From assembly GCA_900538705.1 (NCBI GenBank), contig UPZG01000001.1, positions 806,001 through 870,000 of the forward strand: a DNA stretch of 64,000 bases. Direction: 5' to 3'. The stretch is from an uncultured Porphyromonadaceae bacterium (GTDB lineage Bacteria > Bacteroidota > Bacteroidia > Bacteroidales > Barnesiellaceae_A). Numbering within the stretch: position 1 is the first letter of the stretch; each line of letters begins with the position of its first letter. Made by a program: the position numbers and the translations under genes. Below the pieces are notes generated by a model. The model was not told the DNA's origin, searched no databases, and worked only from the letters and a program-made list of their open reading frames with translations. Shown one piece after another: positions 18,113-26,579 of the stretch.

Positions 18113-18784
18113 ATGAGCAATGAAGTACTTATAGAATATTGTAACGCCGAGGTGTTGCGTGACGATATGCCTGTGCTGAAAGATGTAAATTTTACACTTC
18201 ATGCCGGCGAGTATGTCTATCTGATAGGTAGGGTTGGGAGTGGAAAAAGTAGCTTGCTTAAAACCATGTATGCCGACTTGCCCGTGACGGCTACCAAGGC
18301 TCGGGTGTTGGAGTATGATATGGAGAACATCAAGGAACGCGATGTGCCGTATCTGCGTCGTAAGATGGGCATAGTATTTCAGGATTTTCAGCTGCTTACC
18401 GACCGTTCTGTGAGAGATAACCTCACTTTTGTGTTGAAGGCTACGGGCTGGAAAAATACCGATGAAATGGAGAGCCGAGTTGTCGATGTACTTTCTCAGG
18501 TAGGTATGCGTAAGAAAGCCTATCGTATGCCTCATGAACTTTCGGGTGGAGAACAGCAACGTGTAGCAATAGCTCGAGCTTTGCTCAACCAACCGCAGAT
18601 AATTCTTGCAGATGAGCCTACCGGTAATCTCGACCCGCAAACGGGCAAACAGATTGTAGAATTGCTTCATTGGATAGCCGGTAAAGGTACGGCTGTTATT
18701 ATGACAACTCACAATCTCGCTTGGCGAGAGGAGTATCCCGGCCGTACATATCGTTGCGAAAACAAGCGTTTGGTAGAGTTATAG
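18113..18784 (+). CDS. ftsE: Cell division ATP-binding protein FtsE
   Basis: 223 residues, ABC ATPase. Walker A '[18 protein letters not shown]', Q-loop '[19 protein letters not shown]', signature '[19 protein letters not shown]', Walker B '[12 protein letters not shown]', H-loop 'MTTHNLAW'. The '[17 protein letters not shown]' stretch is characteristic of FtsE, which works with FtsX to control peptidoglycan hydrolases at the septum. ftsX is not adjacent, as is usual for Bacteroidota. Start ATG 18113. Confidence 0.88.
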   Translation: MSNEVLIEYCNAEVLRDDMPVLKDVNFTLHAGEYVYLIGRVGSGKSSLLKTMYADLPVTATKARVLEYDMENIKERDVPYLRRKMGIVFQDFQLLTDRSVRDNLTFVLKATGWKNTDEMESRVVDVLSQVGMRKKAYRMPHELSGGEQQRVAIARALLNQPQIILADEPTGNLDPQTGKQIVELLHWIAGKGTAVIMTTHNLAWREEYPGRTYRCENKRLVEL

Positions 18785-18816
18785 GTCTGTTGTCATAGAA
18801 AATGAAAGAATGTTGC

Positions 18817-18839
18817 GGCAACCTCTTGTTGCCTTTTTA
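18817..18839 (+). terminator. Intrinsic terminator after ftsE
   Basis: GGCAAC, five-base loop, GTTGCC, then TTTTTAT. It separates ftsE from lysC. Confidence 0.75.
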
Positions 18840-18886
18840 TGATGATGGCCACACACTGTATATTTTTTGATTAAAGATACGAACAC

Positions 18887-20209
18887 ATGAAAGTACTCAA
18901 GTTCGGTGGTACATCGGTAGGGTCGGCGCAGCGCATGCAGCATGTAGCTCGCCTTGTGTGCGATGGGGATTGTAAAATAGTAGTGTTATCGGCAATGGCC
19001 GGGACAACCGATACTCTTGTAGAGATTGCTGATTATTTATATAAAAAAAATCCTGATGCGGCCAATGAAATAATCAATCGCCTCGAACGGAAATATTTCG
19101 ACGAGATAGCTTCGCTTTATGCTACAGATAGTTTCAGACAGAAGGCTACTGATGGAGTAAGAAGTCGTTTCGATTATATACGTTCGTTTACTCGTGATAT
19201 CTTTACCCCCTTTGAAGAAAAAAATATTCTTGCACAGGGAGAACTTATTTCTACCGAAATGTTCACGCTCTATCTCAAAGAACAGGGCGTGAATGTTGCG
19301 CTTATTGCTGCGCTCGACTATATGCGTACCGACCGCAATGGGGAACCAGACCTGCCGTATATCAAGACACATTTGACTGAGCTACTCAACCAAAATTGTA
19401 GTGCCGACCTGTTTGTGACACAAGGTTATATTTGTCGTAATGCGTATGATGAGGTAGACAATTTGCATCGTGGTGGCAGTGACTATTCGGCCTCTCTGAT
19501 AGGAGTCGCTATTAATGCCGAAGAGATAGAAATATGGACTGATATAGATGGTATGCACAACAACGATCCTCGTTTTGTAGAAGGTACAACCCCTGTGCGG
19601 CATCTACTTTTTGAGGAGGCAGCAGAGTTGGCCTACTTTGGTGCAAAGATTTTGCATCCCACATGTATACAACCTGCTAAGTTGGGGAATATACCCGTAC
19701 GATTGCTCAATACTATGTGTCCCGAGGCACCCGGAACACTCATATCGAATAGTGCCAGTGGAGGGGGCATCAAGGCTGTCGCCGCAAAAGACAATATTAC
19801 GGCCATAAAGATAAAGTCAGGACGTATGTTGCTGGCTTATGGATTCTTGCGCAAGGTATTTGAGATATTTGAAAGTTACAAGACTCCTATCGATATGGTA
19901 ACGACCTCAGAAGTGGGCGTGTCATTGACGATAGATAATACCACTCGTTTGCAGGAGATACTTGACGAATTGCGCAAGTATGGTACGGTGACCGTGGATG
20001 AGGATATGGTTATCGTATGTGTGGTGGGCGATCTCGAATGGAACAACGTGGGCTTCGAGTCGCGGGCTATGGCAGCAATGGAGAATATACCGGTGCGCAT
20101 GGTGTCGTATGGCGGTAGTAACTATAACATATCGTTTCTTGTGCGCAAACAAGATAAGGTGCGTGCCTTACAAGCCCTGAGCAGATCGTTGTTTGGCACT
20201 GGCAACTGA
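18887..20209 (+). CDS. lysC: Aspartate kinase (monofunctional)
   Basis: 440 residues. Phosphorylates aspartate, first step to lysine, threonine and methionine. 'MKVLKFGGTSVGSAQRM' is the kinase signature, with 'VVLSAMAGTTDTLVEIA', 'GELISTEMFTLYL', 'LHRGGSDYSASLIGVA' and 'EIWTDIDGMHNNDPR'. The C-terminal ~140 residues form paired ACT domains ('AIKIKSGRMLLAYGFLRKVFEIF', 'TSEVGVSLTIDN', 'VRMVSYGGSNYNISFLV'), so feedback control, most likely by lysine because lysA follows, is expected. No homoserine dehydrogenase domain. Confidence 0.93.
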   Translation: MKVLKFGGTSVGSAQRMQHVARLVCDGDCKIVVLSAMAGTTDTLVEIADYLYKKNPDAANEIINRLERKYFDEIASLYATDSFRQKATDGVRSRFDYIRSFTRDIFTPFEEKNILAQGELISTEMFTLYLKEQGVNVALIAALDYMRTDRNGEPDLPYIKTHLTELLNQNCSADLFVTQGYICRNAYDEVDNLHRGGSDYSASLIGVAINAEEIEIWTDIDGMHNNDPRFVEGTTPVRHLLFEEAAELAYFGAKILHPTCIQPAKLGNIPVRLLNTMCPEAPGTLISNSASGGGIKAVAAKDNITAIKIKSGRMLLAYGFLRKVFEIFESYKTPIDMVTTSEVGVSLTIDNTTRLQEILDELRKYGTVTVDEDMVIVCVVGDLEWNNVGFESRAMAAMENIPVRMVSYGGSNYNISFLVRKQDKVRALQALSRSLFGTGN

Positions 20210-20244
20210 CGGGTATTTCCCATACCGATTTATTTTTTCTTGCG

Positions 20245-21432
20245 ATGAAAAGATTTACAACGTTTCCCATTGGCGCTTTTGAGAAGATAGAAACGCCTTT
20301 CTATTACTACGATACCGACTTGTTGCGTTCTACGCTTGATGCCTTGTTGGCCGCGCAACCGCCACACAGCAAGGTGCATTATGCCGTGAAGGCCAATCCC
20401 AATCCTCGTGTGTTAAGGCTGATAGCAGCAAGCGGCTTAGGTGCCGATTGTGTGAGTGGTGGTGAGATAGCAGCTGCCCTAGCAGCAGGTTTTGCTCCGT
20501 GCGATATAGTATTCTCGGGGGTGGGAAAGACTGATAAGGAGATACTTATGGCCTTGGATAGAGGTATAGGTTGCCTTAATGTAGAGTCTATGCCCGAACT
20601 TGATGTTATAAACGAGCTTGCTGCCGGTAGAGGAGTTACAGCACCTGTCGCTTTGCGTCTGAATCCTCATATCGATGCTCATACACATAAGTATATAACT
20701 ACTGGGTTGAGTGAAAACAAATTTGGCATTGATATTACCGTAGCCGATGATGCCATAGAGCGAGCTCTTGCTTTGCCCAACGTGCGCCTGTTGGGCGTGC
20801 ATTTCCATATAGGGTCACAAATCCTTACACTCGAACCATTCCGTCTTTTATGCCATCGCATAAGTGAGTGGCTGAAACGTTGGCGTGCAAGAGGTGTTTT
20901 TATGGAGTATATAAATGTGGGTGGTGGACTTGGCATCGATTATGATGAGCCTGATGCGTATCCTATACCCGATTTTGCTGCATATTTCGGCCTTTTTGCT
21001 CATGAACTTCCTCTCGAGGAAGGACAGACACTTCATTTTGAGCTTGGCAGGTCTGTCATTGCGCAATGTGGTAGCCTAATAACGCGAGTGCTCTATGTAA
21101 AGCAAGGACTGGATAAAAAATTTGCTATTGTTGATGCTGGTATGAACGATTTGTTGCGTCCGGCGCTTTATCAAGCCCACCATGCAATAGAAAATCTTAC
21201 GTCGTCTCATGCTCCGAAGCATAAATATGATGTGGTGGGTCCAGTATGCGAGTCGGCCGATGTTTTTGCTACCGATATTGTATTGCCTCAAGTGACTCGC
21301 GGTACACTATTGGCCATACGTTCTGCCGGAGCCTATGGCGAGGCTATGTCTTCGTGTTACAATAGCCGTCGGTTGCCTCTCTCTTATTTCTCTGATAATA
21401 TGCAAACTACCGATGTAGAGACGAAGTCGTGA
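20245..21432 (+). CDS. lysA: Diaminopimelate decarboxylase
   Basis: 395 residues. PLP enzyme forming lysine from meso-diaminopimelate. 'TPFYYYDTDLL', 'VHYAVKANPNPRVLRLI' (the PLP lysine is in YAVKAN), 'GADCVSGGEI', 'GVHFHIGSQI', 'INVGGGLGIDY', 'HFELGRSVIAQCG', 'IVDAGMNDLLRPALY', 'VVGPVCESADVF' (catalytic cysteine) and 'SAGAYGEAMSSCYNSR' are all present. It follows lysC by 35 bp and completes a lysine unit. Confidence 0.95.
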   Translation: MKRFTTFPIGAFEKIETPFYYYDTDLLRSTLDALLAAQPPHSKVHYAVKANPNPRVLRLIAASGLGADCVSGGEIAAALAAGFAPCDIVFSGVGKTDKEILMALDRGIGCLNVESMPELDVINELAAGRGVTAPVALRLNPHIDAHTHKYITTGLSENKFGIDITVADDAIERALALPNVRLLGVHFHIGSQILTLEPFRLLCHRISEWLKRWRARGVFMEYINVGGGLGIDYDEPDAYPIPDFAAYFGLFAHELPLEEGQTLHFELGRSVIAQCGSLITRVLYVKQGLDKKFAIVDAGMNDLLRPALYQAHHAIENLTSSHAPKHKYDVVGPVCESADVFATDIVLPQVTRGTLLAIRSAGAYGEAMSSCYNSRRLPLSYFSDNMQTTDVETKS

Positions 21433-21464
21433 GTGAGAAAAAGTGTTAAAACAGGTGACATCGC

Positions 21465-21495
21465 TTGCAAGTATTATTGAATGGTTATATCTTTG
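21465..21495 (+). promoter_or_regulatory. Promoter of the Fur-family regulator / rubrerythrin genes
   Basis: TTG (21465-21467), 20 bp, TATCTTTG (21488-21495). The AT-rich ~30 bp after it (21496-21525) could hold a regulator site, but I see no clear PerR or Fur box. Confidence 0.7.
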
Positions 21496-21530
21496 TATTG
21501 CAATTAAAATTAAAATCATTCTAAAAACAA

Positions 21531-21959
21531 ATGGACAAACTGAGGTCACATATACAACAGCGCTTGGCCGAACATGGTATTAAACCGTCGTTGCAGCGTA
21601 TAGCCGTCTTGGAATATCTTATGACGCACGCCACACACCCCACTGTCGATATGATTTTCAGCGACCTCTATCCCTCTATACCGACGTTGTCGAAAGCAAC
21701 CGTGTATAATACGCTGAAACTTTTGGTACAATGTGGCGCCGTAAATATGATAACTATTGATGAGAAAAATGCTCGATACGATGCTTGCACTACGCCACAC
21801 ATGCACTTCCGTTGCCGCAAATGCGGCTCAATAGCCGATATAGACCAAGAGTTGTCGGTAGCTATAGATTTACCCCGCGGTACTGTTATAGAGAGTTGTC
21901 AGACCTATTGCTATGGTGTGTGTGCCGAGTGTAATAAAGAACAAGTAACTTTACATTAA
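21531..21959 (+). CDS. Fur family transcriptional regulator, PerR-like
   Basis: 142 residues. Winged helix 'IKPSLQRIAVLEYLMTHATHPTVDMIF' with 'LSKATVYNTLKLLVQCGAV', then the dimerisation and metal domain 'DEKNARYDACTTPHMHFRCRKCGSIADI' and 'TYCYGVCAECNKEQ'. Two CxxC pairs supply the structural zinc site. The regulatory metal site includes the H-x-H and Asp residues expected for PerR. Its placement 38 bp in front of a reverse rubrerythrin supports a peroxide-responsive role, and autoregulation of the pair is inferred. Confidence 0.88.
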   Translation: MDKLRSHIQQRLAEHGIKPSLQRIAVLEYLMTHATHPTVDMIFSDLYPSIPTLSKATVYNTLKLLVQCGAVNMITIDEKNARYDACTTPHMHFRCRKCGSIADIDQELSVAIDLPRGTVIESCQTYCYGVCAECNKEQVTLH

Positions 21960-21996
21960 AAAAATAAAAGTATAACCAACCTAAAAAAGAGAGATT

Positions 21997-22542
21997 ATGA
22001 AATTTATTTGCACCGTTTGCGGTTACATCTACGAAGGTGATGCCGCTCCCGCAGAATGCCCCCAATGTCATGTACCTGGTTCTAAATTCAAATTGTTAGA
22101 AGAAAATGACGGTATAGAGTTCGTTGCCGAACATCACATCGGTGATGGTGTTGTAGAAGACCAAGAAGTAATGGAAGGCTTGAAAGCTCACTTCGCTGGC
22201 GAATGCACAGAAGTTGGTATGTATCTAGCTATGAGCCGTCAGGCTGATCGTGAAGGCTATCCCGAAATAGCAGAGGCTTACAAACGTTTCGCTTGGGAAG
22301 AGGCTGAGCATGCCGCTAAGTTTGCCGAGTTGCTGGGTGAAGTAGTATGGGATACGAAGAAGAACCTGGATGCTCGTATGCATGCCGAGAGTGGTGCATG
22401 TGCCGACAAGCTACGCATAGCTAAACGTGCCAAAGAGCTGGGTTACGATGCTATCCACGATACTGTACATGAAATGGCTAAGGATGAGGCTCGTCATGGT
22501 AAAGCCTTTGAAGGCCTTTACAATCGCTATTTCAAGAAATAA
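21997..22542 (+). CDS. Reverse rubrerythrin (NADH peroxidase type)
   Basis: 181 residues. The rubredoxin-like iron site comes first ('[26 protein letters not shown]', two CxxC knuckles) and the ferritin-like di-iron domain follows, the reverse of classical rubrerythrin. Di-iron ligands appear in '[11 protein letters not shown]', '[15 protein letters not shown]' and '[16 protein letters not shown]'. Reduces hydrogen peroxide in anaerobes. Together with the upstream PerR-like gene it forms an oxidative-stress pair closed by a strong terminator. Confidence 0.92.
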   Translation: MKFICTVCGYIYEGDAAPAECPQCHVPGSKFKLLEENDGIEFVAEHHIGDGVVEDQEVMEGLKAHFAGECTEVGMYLAMSRQADREGYPEIAEAYKRFAWEEAEHAAKFAELLGEVVWDTKKNLDARMHAESGACADKLRIAKRAKELGYDAIHDTVHEMAKDEARHGKAFEGLYNRYFKK

Positions 22543-22568
22543 GAGTAAATAGCATTCCTGCAAAAAAT

Positions 22569-22612
22569 GAGCTGTAAGGAGACGTAAAACTTCCTTACAG
22601 CTCTCTTTTTTT
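22569..22612 (+). terminator. Intrinsic terminator after rubrerythrin
   Basis: GAGCTGTAAGGA, eleven-base loop, TCCTTACAGCTC, then a T run. Also ends close to the convergent AraC gene (stop 22626). Confidence 0.9.
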
Positions 22613-22625
22613 ATATCATCTATAC

Positions 22626-23186
22626 TTATATCTTGTCTATAGGCCGGCGGTTATGATGGTTTTGTCGGAAATATGTAGGAGTCATCCCTGTTACACGCTT
22701 AAACTGTGAACTGAGGTGCGCAGCACTTGAATATCCCATACGGTAGGCAATTTCGTTTAGGGATAATTCGTCGTAAATCAGTAATTCTTTGACGCGCTCT
22801 ATCTTTTGTGCAATATAAAATTGTTCTACCGTTGTGCCATGTATTGCCGAGAAGAGCTCTGCTGCAGCGCCGTAGTCCATGCCCAATTTGTTGGCAATGT
22901 AGTCCGAGAGGTTCGTTCGTTGTCTTCCGTCACTGTAATGAGCCAATTCTATGATAGCTATGCGTACCTGCTCGGCGAGGCGATGACGACGGTCGTCTAT
23001 CAATTCAAATCCTAATGCCTGCAACTCCTCTGCTATCGTTTGTAACAGGGCTTCGGGCAGGTCTTGAGCTATAGTGGCTTCGCCCAATTTTACGCACACG
23101 ATATCCAAATTGTGTCGTTCGAGTAGCGATTGTACAGCCATGATACAGCGGTCGCATACCATATTTTTGATATATATCGTTTTCAT
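22626..23186 (-). CDS. Transcriptional regulator: N-terminal HMA-like metal domain fused to AraC DNA-binding domain
   Basis: 186 residues. The first ~70 residues look like a heavy-metal-associated (HMA) fold: 'IYIKNMVCDRCIMAVQSLL' places a CxxC pair (Cys11 and Cys14) where copper chaperones bind metal, followed by 'CVKLGEATI' and 'ELQALGFELIDD'. The C-terminal ~100 residues are an AraC/XylS two-helix-turn-helix domain: 'IHGTTVEQFYIAQKIERVKELL', 'DELSLNEIAYRMGYSSAAHLSSQFKRVTGMTPTYFRQ'-type sequence with canonical spacing. It is a one-gene unit with no metal transporter in view. Sensing of copper or another soft metal is inferred only from the CxxC. Confidence 0.85.
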   Translation of the reverse strand: MKTIYIKNMVCDRCIMAVQSLLERHNLDIVCVKLGEATIAQDLPEALLQTIAEELQALGFELIDDRRHRLAEQVRIAIIELAHYSDGRQRTNLSDYIANKLGMDYGAAAELFSAIHGTTVEQFYIAQKIERVKELLIYDELSLNEIAYRMGYSSAAHLSSQFKRVTGMTPTYFRQNHHNRRPIDKI

Positions 23187-23251
23187 AAAGGCTATTCACA
23201 GAGTTGCGGATTTAGGTTCGTTAGGTAGAATAAAGGTGTTATGATAAAATA

Positions 23252-23301
23252 GGCCACAACCCTGTTTGAGATAAAGCGACAAGGTTGTGGCTGTTTTTGT
23301 C
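23252..23301. terminator. Hairpin between the SUMF1 gene and the AraC gene
   Basis: Arms GCCACAACC(C)TGT and (A)CAAGGTTGTGGC separated by about 16 bases, with a T run on the plus strand and 'CTATTTTAT' on the minus strand. It lies just after the stop of the minus-strand gene at 23318. Confidence 0.65.
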
Positions 23302-23317
23302 GTAAAAATACGGCCGT

Positions 23318-24160
23318 TTACGGCTCGATAGCTAGGCGAAAGCCTATAAAAGCATCTTTATAATCGGTAGGGGCAAACGACCGTACGCTTGTACGGCAAT
23401 CGCCGGCTGCCGATATATAACCTCCGCCGCGGAAAATCTGTTGGTCGGAACTGCCCCCTTTCGGGTCGGTTTGTGCTGCCGAAGAGTAGGGCGCATATTC
23501 ATCTTCGCATATCTCATACACGTTGCCGCTCATATCGTATAATCCTATTTCATTGGGGGACTTTGTTGCGACGGGATGAGGCTCGTTGCCGTCGGCCGAT
23601 GTCCATGCTACAGCGGCAAGGTCGTTGCTGCCACTAAACTTTGTGGCTTTGCTTTCCATGGCACCGCGTGCAGCATATTCCCACTCTGCCTCGGTAGGAA
23701 GGCGGAAGGTGTAGCCGGTTTTTTTCGACAATAATCTTACAAACTCATGGCACTCATATACATTTATGTTGGTCACCGGAAGGTTTGCCCCTTTGGCGAC
23801 CGACGGGTTATAACCCATGATGGCTTCCCATAGTGCTTGAGTACATTCTGTGGCAGCTATGTAGTAGGGCGAGAGTGTTACTTCGTGTACCGGTTTCTCG
23901 TCGGCGGCAGCATCGGTACCTTGCTCGGGAGTAGCTCCCATCTGGAATGTGCCACCAGGTATGTATACTACATCGATGGTGATACCATCGGCAACGGGTA
24001 TCGACAATTGTTCTATTCCATTTCCCATCATTGTAATAGAATCGGTCGGAGTTGTGATAGTTGAATCGGAAGCGACAACGGCTGCTTCTTGAGCTGTAGC
24101 AAAAGCAGCGCAAGTAATAAGCGAAGTCGCGCAACAGAAAATCCTAAATTTAGTTGTCAT
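23318..24160 (-). CDS. Secreted SUMF1/EgtB/PvdO-family protein
   Basis: 280 residues from ATG 24160 with signal peptide 'MTTKFRIFCCATSLITCAAFATAQ'. The mature protein has the formylglycine-generating-enzyme fold: 'VVYIPGGTFQMGATPEQG', 'DEKPVHEVTLSPYYIAATE', 'TGYTFRLPTEAEWEYAARGA', 'NEIGLYDMSGNVYEICED', 'IFRGGGYISAAGDCRTSVRS' and 'DAFIGFRLAI'. The cysteine pair that makes formylglycine in true FGE is not complete, because the first position is not Cys ('GGYISAAGDCR'), so it is unlikely to activate sulfatases. Its role is probably structural or substrate-binding. Single gene with own promoter at 24210-24217. Confidence 0.85.
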   Translation of the reverse strand: MTTKFRIFCCATSLITCAAFATAQEAAVVASDSTITTPTDSITMMGNGIEQLSIPVADGITIDVVYIPGGTFQMGATPEQGTDAAADEKPVHEVTLSPYYIAATECTQALWEAIMGYNPSVAKGANLPVTNINVYECHEFVRLLSKKTGYTFRLPTEAEWEYAARGAMESKATKFSGSNDLAAVAWTSADGNEPHPVATKSPNEIGLYDMSGNVYEICEDEYAPYSSAAQTDPKGGSSDQQIFRGGGYISAAGDCRTSVRSFAPTDYKDAFIGFRLAIEP

Positions 24161-24209
24161 AATATTGTTTGTTAAAAAAGATATAAGTCCAAATGTTTTT
24201 GTAATAGTA

Positions 24210-24217
24210 CAAATATA
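24210..24217 (-). promoter_or_regulatory. Promoter -7 element of the SUMF1 gene
   Basis: Minus strand reads TATATTTG, 50 bp before the ATG at 24160. In the rest of this long gap (24218-24604) I see only AT-rich sequence with a short repeated TATATGATAT at about 24390 and 24450, and no gene. Confidence 0.5.
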
Positions 24218-24604
24218 GTGAAAGGTGAGAGCCGAGGCAAACAAAATGCAGTTTTTGGGGTTGCTCTCGGCCGAACCGCATCCTATATTCTACAAATATA
24301 GGTAAAGAAGTGCAGAATAGTATAATTTATTTGAAATTTTTGTTGACTGCCTTTTTATTTTTGTCATATAGTTTATAACCGACTACAGTTATATGATATT
24401 CTATAGTAACAGCTTACAGTTTATACTCGGCCGGCTATTGCTATAGGTAAAGCTATATGATATGCAAGCTGATAGCGGTATGGTATGACTTGTGTAGAAT
24501 AGTTATAGATGCATAACCGCTACAAATTTCTCTTTTCAAAATCTTAATAGTGCAAACTTTGTTATTATGCAATAAATGTATAATTTCGCCCAGCAAATTA
24601 CGAT

Positions 24605-25237
24605 ATGAAAAATATGAGCAAGACACTACTGACTATATGGCGAGGCACTTTTGCCGTACTTTTTTTTGTGGCAGCTACTACAGTTGTTGCACAATCGTTG
24701 CCCGATGGCAATGCTACCTCGGGTATTCCTACAACAGATAAGACCGTTGAAACTTCTGTAGCAGAAAAGCCCATGCGGCGCGTGCGCCCTATTGCGCTCG
24801 GCGCTGAAATAGGTGCCAATATCGACCTTTCGGGTACCGAAAGTAGTTGCTTCGATATAGATATATATGCCGGCTATCGCAAAGGAATGATACAATGCGC
24901 TGGCGTAGGTATAGGAGTGCATCCCTCGTTTGCTCACAAACGTATGTTCATTCCTGTGTATGCCATGTTTCGCTGTAATTTCAAGCCCGGCAAGTCACTC
25001 TGTTTCTTCGATGTGAAAGCGGGTATGTCTATCAACGAACTTGCCCCCGATGTTCATAATACAGGTGTCTACGCTTCGGGAGGCATAGGATTTAACCTCG
25101 CTTCAACTCGTCAGTTCAGCACATATGCTATCGTAGGATATAACTTTACACAGATAACTCCGTTTTCCGATGGCGAGATAATGCGCAACGAACATGCACT
25201 TCATGCCGTATCTATTCGCATAGGTATCACGTTCTGA
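24605..25237 (+). CDS. Outer-membrane beta-barrel protein, unknown
   Basis: 210 residues. Signal peptide to 'TTVVAQS', a low-complexity Thr/Ser/Pro linker, then 'RRVRPIALGAEIGANIDLSG' and alternating barrel strands ('CFDIDIYAGYRKGMIQCAGVGIGVHPSFA', 'FIPVYAMFRCNF', 'CFFDVKAGMSI', 'STYAIVGYNFTQI', 'HAVSIRIGITF'). The chain ends in phenylalanine as barrel proteins do. No family name can be assigned. It is followed 16 bp later by plsC on the same strand. Confidence 0.75.
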   Translation: MKNMSKTLLTIWRGTFAVLFFVAATTVVAQSLPDGNATSGIPTTDKTVETSVAEKPMRRVRPIALGAEIGANIDLSGTESSCFDIDIYAGYRKGMIQCAGVGIGVHPSFAHKRMFIPVYAMFRCNFKPGKSLCFFDVKAGMSINELAPDVHNTGVYASGGIGFNLASTRQFSTYAIVGYNFTQITPFSDGEIMRNEHALHAVSIRIGITF

Positions 25238-25253
25238 TAAAATTCTCCTTGTC

Positions 25254-25988
25254 ATGCGCTATATATATTTTCTTTATCAATGGTGTATTGCAGTACCTAT
25301 TTTGGTGGTACTCACTATCCTTACCGCACTTGTGACAATGGCCGGTTCTGCCGTAGGCAATCGTGATTGGTGGGGATTCTATCCTCCCATGTTTTGGGCA
25401 CGTTGCTTCTGTGTATTGCTTCTCATACGCACCGAGATACGCGGTCGCGAAAATATTGACAAGAACACGTCGTATGTCTTTGTGGCAAATCATCAGGGAG
25501 CATTCGATATATTTCTGATATACGGCTACCTCGGACACAACTTCAAGTGGATGATGAAGAAACAGTTGCAAAGCATCCCCTTTGTAGGAGCTGCCTGTGT
25601 AGCGGCTGGCCATATCATGGTAGACAAGTCGACCCCGGCAAAGCTCAAGCACACTATGCAACTGGCCGAGCAGACCTTGCGAGGCGGTATGTCGCTTGTC
25701 GTATTTCCCGAAGGTACACGCTGTAAGGACGGAAAGTTACACGCCTTCAAGCGAGGCGCATTCCTGCTTGCCGAGGAGTTCTCTCTACCGGTGGTGCCTC
25801 TATCTATCGATGGCTCGTTCCACTTGTTGCCTCGAGGCAGTATGAACGTACATCCCGGCAAAGTGACACTGACTATACATAAGCCTATTATGCCTCCGGC
25901 TTCAGGTAAATACGATATGGAAACACTTATGCGCCTCTCTTACAATAGTGTGGCATCGGCACTTCCTGGAGAAGCCCCCATGTCGTAG
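25254..25988 (+). CDS. plsC: 1-acyl-sn-glycerol-3-phosphate acyltransferase
   Basis: 244 residues. Acylates lysophosphatidic acid to phosphatidic acid in the inner membrane. The N-terminus holds a hydrophobic anchor ('WCIAVPILVVLTILTALVTMAG'-like stretch). Acyltransferase motifs: NHx4D as 'VANHQGAFDIFL', then 'KKQLQSIPFVG', 'FPEGTRCKDGKL' and 'VPLSIDGSF'. Length is typical. Confidence 0.93.
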   Translation: MRYIYFLYQWCIAVPILVVLTILTALVTMAGSAVGNRDWWGFYPPMFWARCFCVLLLIRTEIRGRENIDKNTSYVFVANHQGAFDIFLIYGYLGHNFKWMMKKQLQSIPFVGAACVAAGHIMVDKSTPAKLKHTMQLAEQTLRGGMSLVVFPEGTRCKDGKLHAFKRGAFLLAEEFSLPVVPLSIDGSFHLLPRGSMNVHPGKVTLTIHKPIMPPASGKYDMETLMRLSYNSVASALPGEAPMS

Positions 25989-26097
25989 TCATTAAAGTAA
26001 GCCTTGTATCGTACCAGTGTACAGAGATGCAGTTGTGAATAAATATTAATAATATAATTTTTATAACGCAGTACGATACAAGTAAAAGAAAAAGCTG

Positions 26098-26105
26098 TAA
26101 ATTTG
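26098..26105 (+). promoter_or_regulatory. Promoter -7 element of the tRNA-Gln/tRNA-Ser unit
   Basis: TAAATTTG matches TAnnTTTG, 20 bases before the tRNA-Gln 5' end. Confidence 0.6.
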
Positions 26106-26125
26106 CACTCCGTAAACGGAAAGCT

Positions 26126-26196
26126 TGTCCGGTGGTGTAATGGTAGCACTTCGGATTCTGGTTCCGCCTGTGAGGGTTCGAGTCCTTCCCGGACAA
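26126..26196 (+). tRNA. tRNA-Gln (anticodon CTG)
   Basis: Cloverleaf: acceptor arms TGTCCGG / CCGGACA pair over 7 bp, D-loop 'TGTAATGGTAGCA', anticodon loop TTCTGGT with CTG, T-loop 'GGTTCGAGTCC'. CCA is not encoded. Confidence 0.93.
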
Positions 26197-26265
26197 CAAG
26201 TTTTCAGATGTATTATACTGAAAGACCTTCCACCGTAGCATAGCGATGCAATATAAGATGGAATA

Positions 26266-26351
<86 letters not shown>

Positions 26352-26354
26352 AAT

Positions 26355-26397
26355 AAAGGGTGTAAATCAAGCATTTGCAAGATTTACACCCTTTTTT
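26355..26397 (+). terminator. Intrinsic terminator of the tRNA-Gln/Ser unit
   Basis: AAAGGGTGTAAATC (26355-26368) pairs perfectly with GATTTACACCCTTT (26381-26394), followed by T's. Confidence 0.9.
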
Positions 26398-26579
26398 ACA
26401 CCCAAAAGTCAACTACGGGGTGTAGTCTATATGCATTATTTTTGGTAATCCTATTCATTTCCTTCTTAACTTTATTATATTTCATTTTTAGTTTCTGTAA
26501 TTAGAACTACCCTACAGGGTAGTGGAAAAGTCTCGCGAAGTATGGAACTTTGCAGCAGAAAACTAAATACTATCATACA

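Noticed and set aside
18840..18886. Lysine riboswitch in front of lysC
   Set aside because: Only 47 bp lie between the ftsE terminator and the lysC start, too short for a lysine aptamer.
21496..21530. PerR/Fur operator in front of the Fur-family gene
   Set aside because: The AT-rich sequence has no convincing palindromic TTATAATNATTATAA-like site.
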